Positions 9,532 to 18,344 of a stretch of 56,451 nt of DNA are shown in pieces. The notes below the pieces were generated by a model, which worked only from the letters and a program-made list of their open reading frames with translations, did no database searches and was not told where the DNA came from. Each line of letters starts with the position of its first letter. The stretch's first letter is position 1. Where the stretch lies: NCBI GenBank assembly GCA_013202295.1, contig JABMRT010000074.1, forward strand, positions 1 through 56,451, given 5' to 3'. This DNA is from Candidatus Zhuqueibacterota bacterium (GTDB taxonomy: Bacteria > Zhuqueibacterota > QNDG01 > JABMRT01). A program made the translations under genes and the position numbers.

Positions 9532-10320
9532 ATGATTAATTCGAATTTAAGAACACATGGAAAACCTCCTTATCTAATTTGTGTCGTCCATGGAGGACCG
9601 GGTGTTGCTGGAGAGATGGCTCCGGTCGCAACCCGACTTGCGTCCACATTAGGTGTACTGGAACCGTTTCAAACAGCGGATTCCGTAGAAGGTCAGATTG
9701 AGGAATTGTGTTGTATCATCGAAGAATCCGGAATACTACCTGTCGCATTGATCGGGTATTCATGGGGCGCTTGGCTGAGCTGGATGACAGCGGCCAGATA
9801 TCCAAATTTGGTCAAAAAATTGATTCTGGTGAGCAGCGGTCCATTTGAGGAAAAGTATTCAACCGGGATTCAAAATATGCGTATGAAACGGCTTAATTCA
9901 CAAGGTCGTTCTGAGGTTGTATCTCTCTTGAAAGCAATTGATGAATCCAATGAGTCGGATACAACGGATCTATTTGCCCGGTTCGGAACCCTTATGAGCA
10001 AAGCGGATACGTTTGATCCGATTCCAGAACAGAAAGATATAAATTGTCGATTTGATATATTTCAAAAGGTATGGCCGGCAGCATCCCAGATGAGAGCAAG
10101 CGGGGAACTTATCGCTTTGGCCAAATATATCCAATGCCCGGTGACTGCAATTCACGGAGATTATGATCCACATCCGGCTGAAGGAGTTCGGGAGTCGTTG
10201 TCCAAATTACTCACAGAATTCCGATTTATCCTTCTTGAGAAATGCGGGCATAAGCCCTGGGTGGAAAAACAGGTGAGGGATCAATTCTTTGAAATCCTCC
10301 TTCAGGAGATAAACAATTAA
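9532..10320 (+). CDS. Alpha/beta-hydrolase fold protein
   Basis: The start is set at the ATG at 9532; a longer frame from 9469 would begin within a terminator hairpin and add a hydrophobic stretch not typical of this family. The sequence opens with the oxyanion segment VVHGGPG, followed by the nucleophile elbow GYSWGAW (Ser77), an acid in HGDYDPHP and the catalytic His in EKCGHKPW. This is the proline iminopeptidase/epoxide hydrolase-like branch of small cytoplasmic alpha/beta hydrolases. The substrate cannot be read from sequence. It is 15 bases upstream of the DUF2284 gene and may be cotranscribed. No good RBS is seen for either candidate start, so the N-terminus is uncertain. Confidence 0.75.
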   Translation: MINSNLRTHGKPPYLICVVHGGPGVAGEMAPVATRLASTLGVLEPFQTADSVEGQIEELCCIIEESGILPVALIGYSWGAWLSWMTAARYPNLVKKLILVSSGPFEEKYSTGIQNMRMKRLNSQGRSEVVSLLKAIDESNESDTTDLFARFGTLMSKADTFDPIPEQKDINCRFDIFQKVWPAASQMRASGELIALAKYIQCPVTAIHGDYDPHPAEGVRESLSKLLTEFRFILLEKCGHKPWVEKQVRDQFFEILLQEINN

Positions 10321-10335
10321 TCGGAATATTCAAAA

Positions 10336-10872
10336 ATGAATCAATCAGAGATTGAAAAGATTATCGCTCAGTTCCCTTTTAAAGAATATCAATGGATCAC
10401 GCCGGATGATATTGTGATCGCTCAGTGGGTGCGTTTGAAATGTCTATATGGATGTGGCGAAACGGGGAGACCCGCGTGTCCTCCGAATCTTCCATCCATA
10501 GAATCATGCCGTGAGTTAATCCGCGAATATAAAACTATCCTGATGTTTCATTTTCAAAAGGAAGTGAAATATGGCGAATATTCCAAAAAATGGGCGAAGG
10601 ATTTGACCCGGAATATGTTAGATCTTGAAAAGAAGATTTTTCTCTCTGGTTATTATAAAACATTTCTGCTTAACACCAGCTCATGTAATTTATGCAAGGA
10701 GTGCAAGGCAGAAAACAAAACATCCTGCAAGCATCTTGATTTATTAAGGCCCTGTCCTGAAGCGGTGGGGATAGATGTTTTCGGAACTGTAAGAAAGCTG
10801 AATTATCCGATTGAAGTCCTGCGCGAAGATTCCAGCGTGATGAATCGGTATGCATTTATTTTAGTTGAATAG
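10336..10872 (+). CDS. DUF2284 predicted metal-binding protein
   Basis: A 178-aa soluble protein rich in paired cysteines: CLYGCGETGRPACPPN at residues ~35-50, then SCNLCKECK, a further Cys in TSCKH and RPCPEA near residue 135. This spacing is characteristic of the DUF2284 family, thought to bind a metal or Fe-S cluster. A biochemical role is not established. It sits between an alpha/beta hydrolase and the GH43 gene; the GH43 ribosome binding site begins 10 bases after its stop. Its presence in a hemicellulase cluster is unexplained. Confidence 0.8.
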   Translation: MNQSEIEKIIAQFPFKEYQWITPDDIVIAQWVRLKCLYGCGETGRPACPPNLPSIESCRELIREYKTILMFHFQKEVKYGEYSKKWAKDLTRNMLDLEKKIFLSGYYKTFLLNTSSCNLCKECKAENKTSCKHLDLLRPCPEAVGIDVFGTVRKLNYPIEVLREDSSVMNRYAFILVE

Positions 10873-10894
10873 AATTGATTTTGGAGGCAATGCA

Positions 10895-12508
10895 ATGAAA
10901 CACTATTTCTGGATTATAGCAATCTTGTCTGTTCTCATCCTTCTTTCCGCTTGCCAAGCACCTAAGACACGAACGTTTAGAAATCCAATTTTGCCCGGAT
11001 ATTTCCCTGATCCCAGTATCTGTCAGGTGGGGGATGACTTTTATCTGGTGAATAGCACATTTGAATATTTTCCGGGTATTCCGATCCACCATAGTAAAGA
11101 TCTGGTGCACTGGAAACTCATCGGATATTGTCTCGACCGTGAGAGTCAGCTTCCTCTTGAAAAGATGCGCGCATCCGGTGGGCTTTACGCGCCCACGATA
11201 CGTTATCACAAAGGCACCTTTTATATGATCAATACCAATGTGGATGGCGGCGGAAATTTTTATGTGACGGCTAAAGATCCAGCCGGGCCATGGTCCGAGC
11301 CTGTGTGGATCGATCCGGGAGATATTGATCCATCCCTCTTTTTTGATGATGATGGTACCGTTTATTACATCCGTCATGTGGGTGGGGCGGATGGATATAT
11401 CGGTCAGCGAACACTCAACTTGGAAACTGGTCAGCTTGAGGGCGAGATGAAGAAGATTTGGGGCGGGACCGGTGGTATCTGGGCTGAGGGGCCGCACATG
11501 TACAAGATTGATGGCACCTACTATCTGATGATCTCCGAGGGAGGAACCAGTTACGGTCATATGATGACAGTCGCCCGCAGTGACTCCCCCTGGGGACCGT
11601 TTGAATCAAATCCCAATAATCCAATCTTAACGCATCGGCATCTGGATGATCATCCGATTCGTGCTGTGGGTCATGCAGACATTGTCCACACAACCGACGG
11701 CTGGTGGATGGTTTGTCTTGCTATCCGTCCGCAGGGAGGGACGTTTCATCATATGGGTCGCGAGACATTTCTTGTTCCATTTGAATTTGGTGAAGATGGA
11801 TGGCCTGTTGTGAATAATAATAAGCCGATTGAATTAGAAATGATTGCTCCCAAATTGACTCAGCATAAATGGGATCCTGTCCCATCCAAAATTAACTTTG
11901 ATGAAGGGGCCCTGGATCTGCACTGGAATTATGTACGCAATCTGGATTCATCCAATTACTCACTCACCGAGCGTCCAGGGTTCCTCCGTCTAATGGGAAC
12001 TGATGTCACCATGAGCGATCAGGATAATCCTACTTTTATTGGTAGACGACAGGTTGACCTGACCTGTGAGGTTTCAACAGCACTTGATTTCAATCCCCAA
12101 CACGAAAATGAAGAAGCCGGGTTGGTCATTCGCCAGAATGACCGGCATCATTACGAAATCGGTGTAACATTGAAAGACGGGAAGCGGTCCGTCTTCCTGC
12201 GAAAAGTCGTGCATGCTAAGATTGTTGAGGGTGTGCAATATGCTGAAATTGCGGACGGACCAGTCGTCCTTACTGTCAACGCAAAGCCGCTTTTGTATGA
12301 GTTTAAATGCAAAGATGCGGATGGAAATGAAACTGTTATGGGTACAGGTGTGACCAAGGACTTGTCCGTGGAAGTGATCGGCTTTGATTACGGGATGTGT
12401 TTTACGGGCACTTATTTTGGTTTGTATGTCACCGGAAATGGCAAACAGTGTTCAGTTCCTGCAGATTTTGATTGGTTTTCTTATAATGGGAAAGATCCCA
12501 AAAATTAG
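10895..12508 (+). CDS. GH43 beta-xylosidase / arabinofuranosidase, lipoprotein
   Basis: The start at 10895 follows GGAGG by 7 bases and gives a lipoprotein signal (LILLSAC). The five-bladed GH43 propeller is clear: base Asp39 in GYFPDPS, pKa-modulating Asp145 in GDIDPS and acid Glu198 in WAEGPH. Residues ~330-537 make the C-terminal beta-sandwich usual in the GH43_11/12 group (EEAGLVIRQNDRHHYEIG). It probably removes xylose from xylo-oligosaccharides or arabinose from arabinoxylan in the periplasm by inversion. The next gene starts 3 bases after its stop, so the two are likely translated together. Confidence 0.92.
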   Translation: MKHYFWIIAILSVLILLSACQAPKTRTFRNPILPGYFPDPSICQVGDDFYLVNSTFEYFPGIPIHHSKDLVHWKLIGYCLDRESQLPLEKMRASGGLYAPTIRYHKGTFYMINTNVDGGGNFYVTAKDPAGPWSEPVWIDPGDIDPSLFFDDDGTVYYIRHVGGADGYIGQRTLNLETGQLEGEMKKIWGGTGGIWAEGPHMYKIDGTYYLMISEGGTSYGHMMTVARSDSPWGPFESNPNNPILTHRHLDDHPIRAVGHADIVHTTDGWWMVCLAIRPQGGTFHHMGRETFLVPFEFGEDGWPVVNNNKPIELEMIAPKLTQHKWDPVPSKINFDEGALDLHWNYVRNLDSSNYSLTERPGFLRLMGTDVTMSDQDNPTFIGRRQVDLTCEVSTALDFNPQHENEEAGLVIRQNDRHHYEIGVTLKDGKRSVFLRKVVHAKIVEGVQYAEIADGPVVLTVNAKPLLYEFKCKDADGNETVMGTGVTKDLSVEVIGFDYGMCFTGTYFGLYVTGNGKQCSVPADFDWFSYNGKDPKN

Positions 12509-12511
12509 TAT

Positions 12512-13429
12512 ATGAGCTCACTCACTGGAAAAAAATGGGCGCTGTTGCTTATCTTTTTATCAGTTGCTCTTTTCAGCCAGGAAACGGTGAAAGTCGATGA
12601 AGCGCTTGATAGTCATCGATTTCGCCTCAAGGATGGCCGGATTGTTCAACTTGTCAATGTGGATGCACCTTTGCTTGCTGACACAAGCCGTGGTTCACGC
12701 TCCGTGACAAGGGAGATAAAAAAGTATTTGAAGAGTGAAATCACTCATTATCCTCATGTTATGGAATCAACTTCAGAACAAGTAGATGATTCTGTCACAC
12801 TTGTACATTTATTTAGAAAATATACACTCAATGAAATTAATATAAATTTAGAGTATTTGAAAAGGGGATATGGCTTTTATCGTACGGAACCCAAATCAGA
12901 CTATTCAGAAGCCTATTTTGAGGCAGCGCAGAAAGCCTATCGCAATAAAGATGGCATCTGGAATAGCCGATTTCTGGGCAGACGAAAGCCGAATCCAATG
13001 GCCAAACGGTTTAGAAGTATGGGTGGATTCTTCACTCGCTTTGATGAATATGAGGATGTCCGAAAATCAGGTCCGCTTTTGGGATTTAGTTATAGAATAT
13101 CCAAGTTGATACAATTTGTCGGTGATCGCCATAATTGTATTTCTATAGCAGCAGAATATGTGAATTACTATATTTTATTGAGCCACATTCATATTGGACC
13201 TGAGGTTCGCCTCAAACGTTATTTTTCCTTTTCGGGAAGTTATGGGGCTTTTTTAATCCCTCTATTCTGCGATGCGAACGACTTCGTACCATTCGAACCT
13301 GCGTGGCAAGTGAATTTTGGAATTTTAATGCCAAAACGATATGCAGAGCTGGAATTCAGTTTAATCTATATTGGAGATCACAGCCCCTGGATTCGTTGCG
13401 CGTTGTGTTTCGCGAATCCCTATATATAA
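12512..13429 (+). CDS. Secreted SNase-like domain fused to beta-strand-rich (outer-membrane-like) domain
   Basis: A 305-aa protein with a signal peptide (residues ~1-22, ALFSQ). Residues ~25-160 align by eye with staphylococcal nuclease-like (SNc) domains: RFRLKDGRIVQLVNVDAPLL matches the strand before the active site, and EAAQKAYRNKDGIWNS matches the conserved final helix. The catalytic set appears altered: the position of SNase Arg35 is Gln and that of Glu43 is Leu, while the Asp40 equivalent is kept, so it is probably not an active nuclease. Residues ~170-305 alternate hydrophobic and polar residues with aromatic ends, as in small outer-membrane beta-barrels. No RBS is evident; translation may be coupled to GH43. 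Confidence 0.6.
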   Translation: MSSLTGKKWALLLIFLSVALFSQETVKVDEALDSHRFRLKDGRIVQLVNVDAPLLADTSRGSRSVTREIKKYLKSEITHYPHVMESTSEQVDDSVTLVHLFRKYTLNEININLEYLKRGYGFYRTEPKSDYSEAYFEAAQKAYRNKDGIWNSRFLGRRKPNPMAKRFRSMGGFFTRFDEYEDVRKSGPLLGFSYRISKLIQFVGDRHNCISIAAEYVNYYILLSHIHIGPEVRLKRYFSFSGSYGAFLIPLFCDANDFVPFEPAWQVNFGILMPKRYAELEFSLIYIGDHSPWIRCALCFANPYI

Positions 13430-13450
13430 TATGTGAATGAGGAAATTTAC

Positions 13451-15542
13451 ATGCGAAATCAAATCTTATTTTCCATTTTTCTTCTGATCGGATTGAACTG
13501 TACTTCCGTTCATGGAGATGATGGATACAAACTCTGGATGAAATATCCAGTTCTCGAAAATCAAGGAGAACTGCTGCAACAACTCTCATCAATATCTGTT
13601 CGGGATGAGTTGCAACAAGGATTGAGTGGTCTTCTGGGAAGGGAGATGCTATCCACGAACAATCCTGAGGATGCGAATCTCGTTGTGGGAACTCCCGCAT
13701 TTTGTCCGTTAATCCGTGATGTGGTAAAAGAGGCTGAGTTAGAAGCACTGGGCAATGAGGGATTTCTAATTCGCTCCACACTTGACGGATCAAATCTCAC
13801 GCTCATCCTGACCGCAAAAACGGATATTGGTCTACTTTATGGCGCATTTCATCTGCTTCGTTTGATACAGTCAGATCCTGAGCTTGAATCGATCAACGTT
13901 GTATCCGCTCCGAAAATCCAGTACAGGCTACTCAATCATTGGGATAATCTGAATGGATCGGTGGAACGTGGGTATGCGGGTAAATCCCTGTGGCAATGGG
14001 ACGATCTTCCTGAAACGCTTGATACACGATACACGGATTATGCCCGCGCCAATGCATCCCTTGGCATCAATGGTACGGTGCTGAACAATGTGAATGCCAA
14101 TCCGCAAATCCTCAAACCGGAATTCCTGAAGAGGGTTGCGGCATTGGCGGATGTGTTCCGTCCTTATGGCATTCGCGTTTTCCTGTCTGTTAATTTTTCA
14201 TCTCCCATTTCCTCAGAATTCGAACTGGATAGCAATCGTCGAGGCGGGATTGGCGACCTTCCCACATCCGATCCCATGGATCCCGATGTGCGGCAGTGGT
14301 GGAAGGATAAGGCAGTCGAAATATACAAGATCATCCCCGACTTTGGTGGCTTTCTTGTTAAAGCGAATTCCGAAGGCATGCCTGGCCCGCTGGATTATGG
14401 TCGCACGCACATGGATGGTGCAAATATGCTAGCTGAAGCGCTTGCTCCGCACGGCGGGATTGTGATGTGGCCGGGGCGCGTTCGTATACAATGCGGATAT
14501 CGATCCTGACCGGGCCAAACGGGCATACATGGACTTTGTGCCGCTGGACGGGCAATTCCATTCCAATGTGTTTGTGCAGGGCAAAAACGGGCCGATCGAT
14601 TTTCAGCCCCGCGAACCGGTGCAGCCGCTTTTCGGTGCCATGCCGCAGACGCCTCTGATGCTCGAACTCCAGGTTACTCAGGAGTATCTGGGTCATTCCA
14701 CACATCTGGTTTATCTCGCACCCATGTGGAAAGAGTATCTTGATTTCGATACACATGCTGAAGGACAAGGCTCCACGCTGGCGAGCGTGATTGACGGATC
14801 ACTCCAAAAGTATTCGATGACAGGTATTGCGGGTGTGACCAACATTGGCAATGACCGCAACTGGAACGGCCATTTCTTCGCGCAGGCCAATTGGTATGCC
14901 TATGGTCGTCTGGCCTGGGATCATACCCTGACTCCAAATCAAATATCCGATGAGTGGATTCGGCAATCCCTATCCAGAGACGACGAAACCGTCCAAGCAG
15001 TTCAAGATATGATGGCCGGATCGTGGGAAGCGTGCATCGATTACATGACACCGCTGGGACTGCATCACATTATGCAGGCCGGATTTCATTATGGTCCGCA
15101 GCCCAGTTATTCTCGCGCGCCGCGTCTGGATTGGACATCCGTTTATTATCATAAGGCCGACAGTGCGGGTATTGGATTTAATCGAACGAAATCCGGGAGT
15201 AATGCGGTCAGCCAATACGCGCGCCCGCTCATCCAACAGTTTAATGAGTTTAAATCCTGCCCTGAAGAATATCTGCTCTGGTTTCATCATGTGCCTTGGG
15301 ATTATGAGATGCGATCCGGCCGGACATTATGGAATGAATTGTGTATCCATTACTATAGCGGTACAGATTATGTCCATAGAATGATCCAAACATGGCAGGA
15401 ATTGGAAGGGGAGATTGATCCTGAAATTCACCAACACGTCCAAAACAAACTTAAACAACATGATAAGGATGCGCAAATTTGGCGTGATACGTGTCTAACC
15501 TATTTCCAACAATTCAGTCAGATGAAGATCGTGAAAGAATAG
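13451..15542 (+). pseudogene. GH67 alpha-glucuronidase interrupted by a +1 frameshift
   Basis: Two frames make one complete GH67 protein of about 697 aa, the normal family length. The first part (13451-~14475) has a signal peptide, LNHWDNLNGSVERGYAG, RYTDYARANASLGINGTVLNNVN and the GGFLVKANSEGMPGP active-site segment. The second part resumes at ~14479 with AFVYNADIDPDRAKRAYMDF and continues through VPLDGQFHSNVF, WKEYLDFDTHAEG and the helical C-terminal domain. The break lies in tggccggggcgcgttc at about 14470-14485; removing one base from the G-run would restore MWPGAFVYNAD. The ATG at 13451 follows GAGGA by 7 bases. GH67 releases (4-O-methyl)glucuronic acid from the ends of xylo-oligosaccharides. 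A sequencing or consensus error in the G-run is as likely as real inactivation. Confidence 0.9.
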
Positions 15543-15618
15543 GTTGTTTTATCCTTTTAAAAGGAATACATTGTTCTTTATTTTTTCGGGTTATAAGGTT
15601 ATCTTTATAAAATCATTC

Positions 15619-15628
15619 AAACGCGTTT
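15619..15628. promoter_or_regulatory. Candidate LacI-family operator upstream of the sugar transporter
   Basis: A perfect 10-bp palindrome AAACGCGTTT with a central CG, 18 bases before the GPH transporter start. AT-flanked palindromes with central CG are the usual shape of LacI/GalR-family operators. No LacI-type regulator gene is in the window, so the assignment is tentative. Confidence 0.4.
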
Positions 15629-15646
15629 AATTCACGGGAGTTATTC

Positions 15647-17041
15647 ATGACAACTAACAATGTTAAGCTGTCACTCAAGGAGAAAATTGGTTATGCCGTA
15701 GGTGATACAGCTTCGAACTTATATTTTCAAATAGTGATGAGTTTTATCCCCATCTTTTACACGGATGTCTTTGGTCTTCCCGCAGCGTCTTTGAGTGTAA
15801 TGTTTCTGGTCACCCGGTTGTGGGATGCGATCAATGATCCGATCATGGGAACGATCGCGGATAGAACCAATACACGCTGGGGAAAATACCGACCCTATCT
15901 TCTATGGGTTGGACTGCCCTTCACGATTGTTAGTGTGCTTACATTTTTCACTCCTGATTTTCAAGATACGGGCAAACTGATTTATGCGTATGTGACTTAT
16001 ACGGTGATGATGATGTTTTATACCGCAATCAATGTGCCTTATTCAGCGCTGATGGGCGTCATGACGTCAAGCAATGTGGAACGGACGAAATTGTCCTCTT
16101 TTCGTTTTGTTGCGGCCTTTGCCGGTCAATTTATTGTTCAAAGTACAATTCTCTTTTTAGTGAAATACTTTGGTAAGGGCAATGATGCGGTCGGTTGGCC
16201 ATGGGCAGTGGCCTGTTTGGGGGGGCTCGCATTTGCCTTGTTCTCCATCGTTTTCTTCACAACGAAAGAACGGGTTTCTCCGCCAAAAGAACAAAAAGCC
16301 AATTTCAAGCAGGATTTAAAAGACCTGTTCTCCAACCGCTCCTGGGTGATGATCGGTTTGGCCACGATATTCCAACTCATCTTCATTGTCTTGCGTAGTG
16401 GCTCGGTGGCCTATTATGTAAAGTATTATATTCAGGCACAAGATTTTAACTTTTTCGGAAACATTACCCATCTCTCCATTGAAGTTTTGACAACAGTATT
16501 TTTTACTTCAGGATCTATTGCAGGTGTTCTGGGCGCAATTCTTACCAACCGTCTCGCAAGTAAGGTGGATAAACGCGTTGTCTATGGTGGATTCTTGGCC
16601 TTGAGTGCTATTTTGAGTGCGATTTATTATGTGTTGCCACCGAACAGTCTTGTGCTAATCTATTCATTAAATTTTATTCTCTCCTTCTTTTTCGGTATTG
16701 TTTCTGTGTTGCAATGGGCAATGTATACGGACGCGGCGGATTATGGCGAATGGAAATTTGGGAGGCGTGCAACCGGATTGATTATGGCTGCCTCATTATT
16801 CGCGCTCAAGTTGGGATTGACTTTGGGTGGAGCGATGATTGGATGGGTACTGGCGGCTTCTCATTTCGTGCCGAACGAAGTACAAAGCCCAGAAGCTCAA
16901 AAAGGTATTTTATCGCTTATCAGTTTTTTACCGGCTATATTTGGTCTGATAGGCGGCGCGCTTATGTTTTTCTATCCAATGACGAATAAGAAAATGATTG
17001 AGATTGAAACGGACCTTAATAAACGTCGTCAAGGGAATTAA
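15647..17041 (+). CDS. GPH-family (MFS) glycoside/uronide:cation symporter
   Basis: A 464-aa membrane protein with about 12 hydrophobic segments and the opening KEKIGYAVGDTASNLYFQ typical of the GPH (glycoside-pentoside-hexuronide) family, as in MelB, XynP/XylP-like and UidB-like carriers. DAINDPIMGTIADRTNTRWGKYRPYLLW is the family signature containing the cation-site Asp and the loop after helix 2. It should import oligosaccharides or aldouronates, with Na+ or H+, across the inner membrane. Its place between GH67 and GH10 suggests xylo-oligosaccharides or glucuronosyl-xylo-oligosaccharides. A terminator follows; RBS GGGAG precedes the start. Confidence 0.92.
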   Translation: MTTNNVKLSLKEKIGYAVGDTASNLYFQIVMSFIPIFYTDVFGLPAASLSVMFLVTRLWDAINDPIMGTIADRTNTRWGKYRPYLLWVGLPFTIVSVLTFFTPDFQDTGKLIYAYVTYTVMMMFYTAINVPYSALMGVMTSSNVERTKLSSFRFVAAFAGQFIVQSTILFLVKYFGKGNDAVGWPWAVACLGGLAFALFSIVFFTTKERVSPPKEQKANFKQDLKDLFSNRSWVMIGLATIFQLIFIVLRSGSVAYYVKYYIQAQDFNFFGNITHLSIEVLTTVFFTSGSIAGVLGAILTNRLASKVDKRVVYGGFLALSAILSAIYYVLPPNSLVLIYSLNFILSFFFGIVSVLQWAMYTDAADYGEWKFGRRATGLIMAASLFALKLGLTLGGAMIGWVLAASHFVPNEVQSPEAQKGILSLISFLPAIFGLIGGALMFFYPMTNKKMIEIETDLNKRRQGN

Positions 17042-17047
17042 TGTTAC

Positions 17048-17104
17048 ACTCAGTCCAGTTTGAATTGAAATGATAAAATTCTTTCAAGCTGGACTGAGTT
17101 TTGT
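17048..17104 (+). terminator. Rho-independent terminator after the symporter
   Basis: ACTCAGTCCAG and CTGGACTGAGT form a perfect 11-bp stem with a long inner loop, followed by TTTTGTTATT. It separates the symporter from the GH10 gene. Confidence 0.8.
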
Positions 17105-17135
17105 TATTCCATTTGTATAATTCACGGAGGGTGGT

Positions 17136-18254
17136 TTGAAAAGACCTATCCGATTATTAAGTTGGATTTTTATTATGATTTTAATTACGAGCAGTTTTGC
17201 GCAGCAATCTTTGACCTTGAAGGATTCGTATCAGGACGCTTTCCTGATCGGAACCGCCCTGAGCCGGGATCAGATATTTGGCAACGATCCCAATTCTATT
17301 GAACTGGTGAAGCAGCAGTTCAACGCGTTGACCGCCGAGAATTGCATGAAGTGGGAAAAGATTCATCCAAAGCCCGGTGAGTATGATTTCGAAGCAGGGG
17401 ATTCACTGGTTGCATTTGCCCAAGAAGAGGGGATGTTCGTTGTTGGGCATACCCTGATCTGGCGCAGTCAAACTCCCCGCTGGGTGTTCCAGGATGAGGC
17501 TGGAGAAACAGCGAGCCGTGAGTTGCTGCTGGAACGCATGCGGGATCATATCCATAAGGTTGTTGGTCATTACAAAGGGAGTGTTCATGGTTGGGATGTT
17601 GTGAATGAAACATTCGGTGATGACGGCCAATTGAGTCGATCTCCCTGGTTTCGCATCATTGGCGAGGATTATATCCAATATGCTTTCCAATTTGCGCATG
17701 AAGCAGACCCCGATGCAGAGTTGTATTATAATGACTATAATATGTGGTATCCGGGTAAAGTTGAAGCCACAGTCCAACTCGTGAAAGATCTGCAATCCAA
17801 AGGAATACCGATTCACGGTATTGGATTGCAGGGGCATTGGGGCTTGGATTATCCGAAACTTGATGAGCTTGAAGTCGCCTTTCAGGCTTACGCAGATGCT
17901 GGGATGAAAATTATGGTGACCGAACTAGATATTGATATTCTGCCCCAACCGAGTAACTATCGTGGTGCAGACATCTCCAAAAACTTTGAACTTAAAAAGG
18001 AACTGGATCCTTATTCAGAAGCATTACCTGATTCAATGCAGCAGGTGCTTGCCGATCGTTATGCTGAATTCTTTCGGATCTTTTATAAATACAGAGAATC
18101 CGTCAGCCGTGTGACCTTCTGGGGGATTCACGACGGTCATTCGTGGAAGAATAACTTTCCGGTTCGGGGTCGGACGAATTATCCGCTTCTTTTCGATCGA
18201 CAACTGCAGCCCAAACCGGCGTATGAAGCTGTTTTGAAAGTCGTCACAGAATAA
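17136..18254 (+). CDS. GH10 endo-beta-1,4-xylanase
   Basis: A 372-aa protein starting at TTG: CGGAGG lies 5 bases before it, and only this start keeps the basic KRPIR head of the signal peptide (cut after SSFAQ). The GH10 barrel is complete: NALTAENCMKWEKIHP, HTLIWRSQTP, acid/base Glu158 in WDVVNETFG and nucleophile Glu263 in VTELDID, then FWGIHDGHSW near the end. It hydrolyses internal bonds of (glucurono/arabino)xylan with retention. There is no binding module or T9SS tail, so it is probably periplasmic or simply secreted. It lies directly upstream of the sensor kinase, separated by 90 bases. Confidence 0.95.
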   Translation: MKRPIRLLSWIFIMILITSSFAQQSLTLKDSYQDAFLIGTALSRDQIFGNDPNSIELVKQQFNALTAENCMKWEKIHPKPGEYDFEAGDSLVAFAQEEGMFVVGHTLIWRSQTPRWVFQDEAGETASRELLLERMRDHIHKVVGHYKGSVHGWDVVNETFGDDGQLSRSPWFRIIGEDYIQYAFQFAHEADPDAELYYNDYNMWYPGKVEATVQLVKDLQSKGIPIHGIGLQGHWGLDYPKLDELEVAFQAYADAGMKIMVTELDIDILPQPSNYRGADISKNFELKKELDPYSEALPDSMQQVLADRYAEFFRIFYKYRESVSRVTFWGIHDGHSWKNNFPVRGRTNYPLLFDRQLQPKPAYEAVLKVVTE

Positions 18255-18344
18255 ACCAAATGGAAGTTCAGTCCCTTTGACCAAAGACCGGAAATCTGGA
18301 ATAACCCTTTTTTCCTGTAACTATAAGTTAAAGAATTGAGTTGA

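Noticed and set aside
10856-11560. Minus-strand open frame opposite the GH43 gene
   Set aside because: Antisense of conserved GH43 motifs; no signal or domain.
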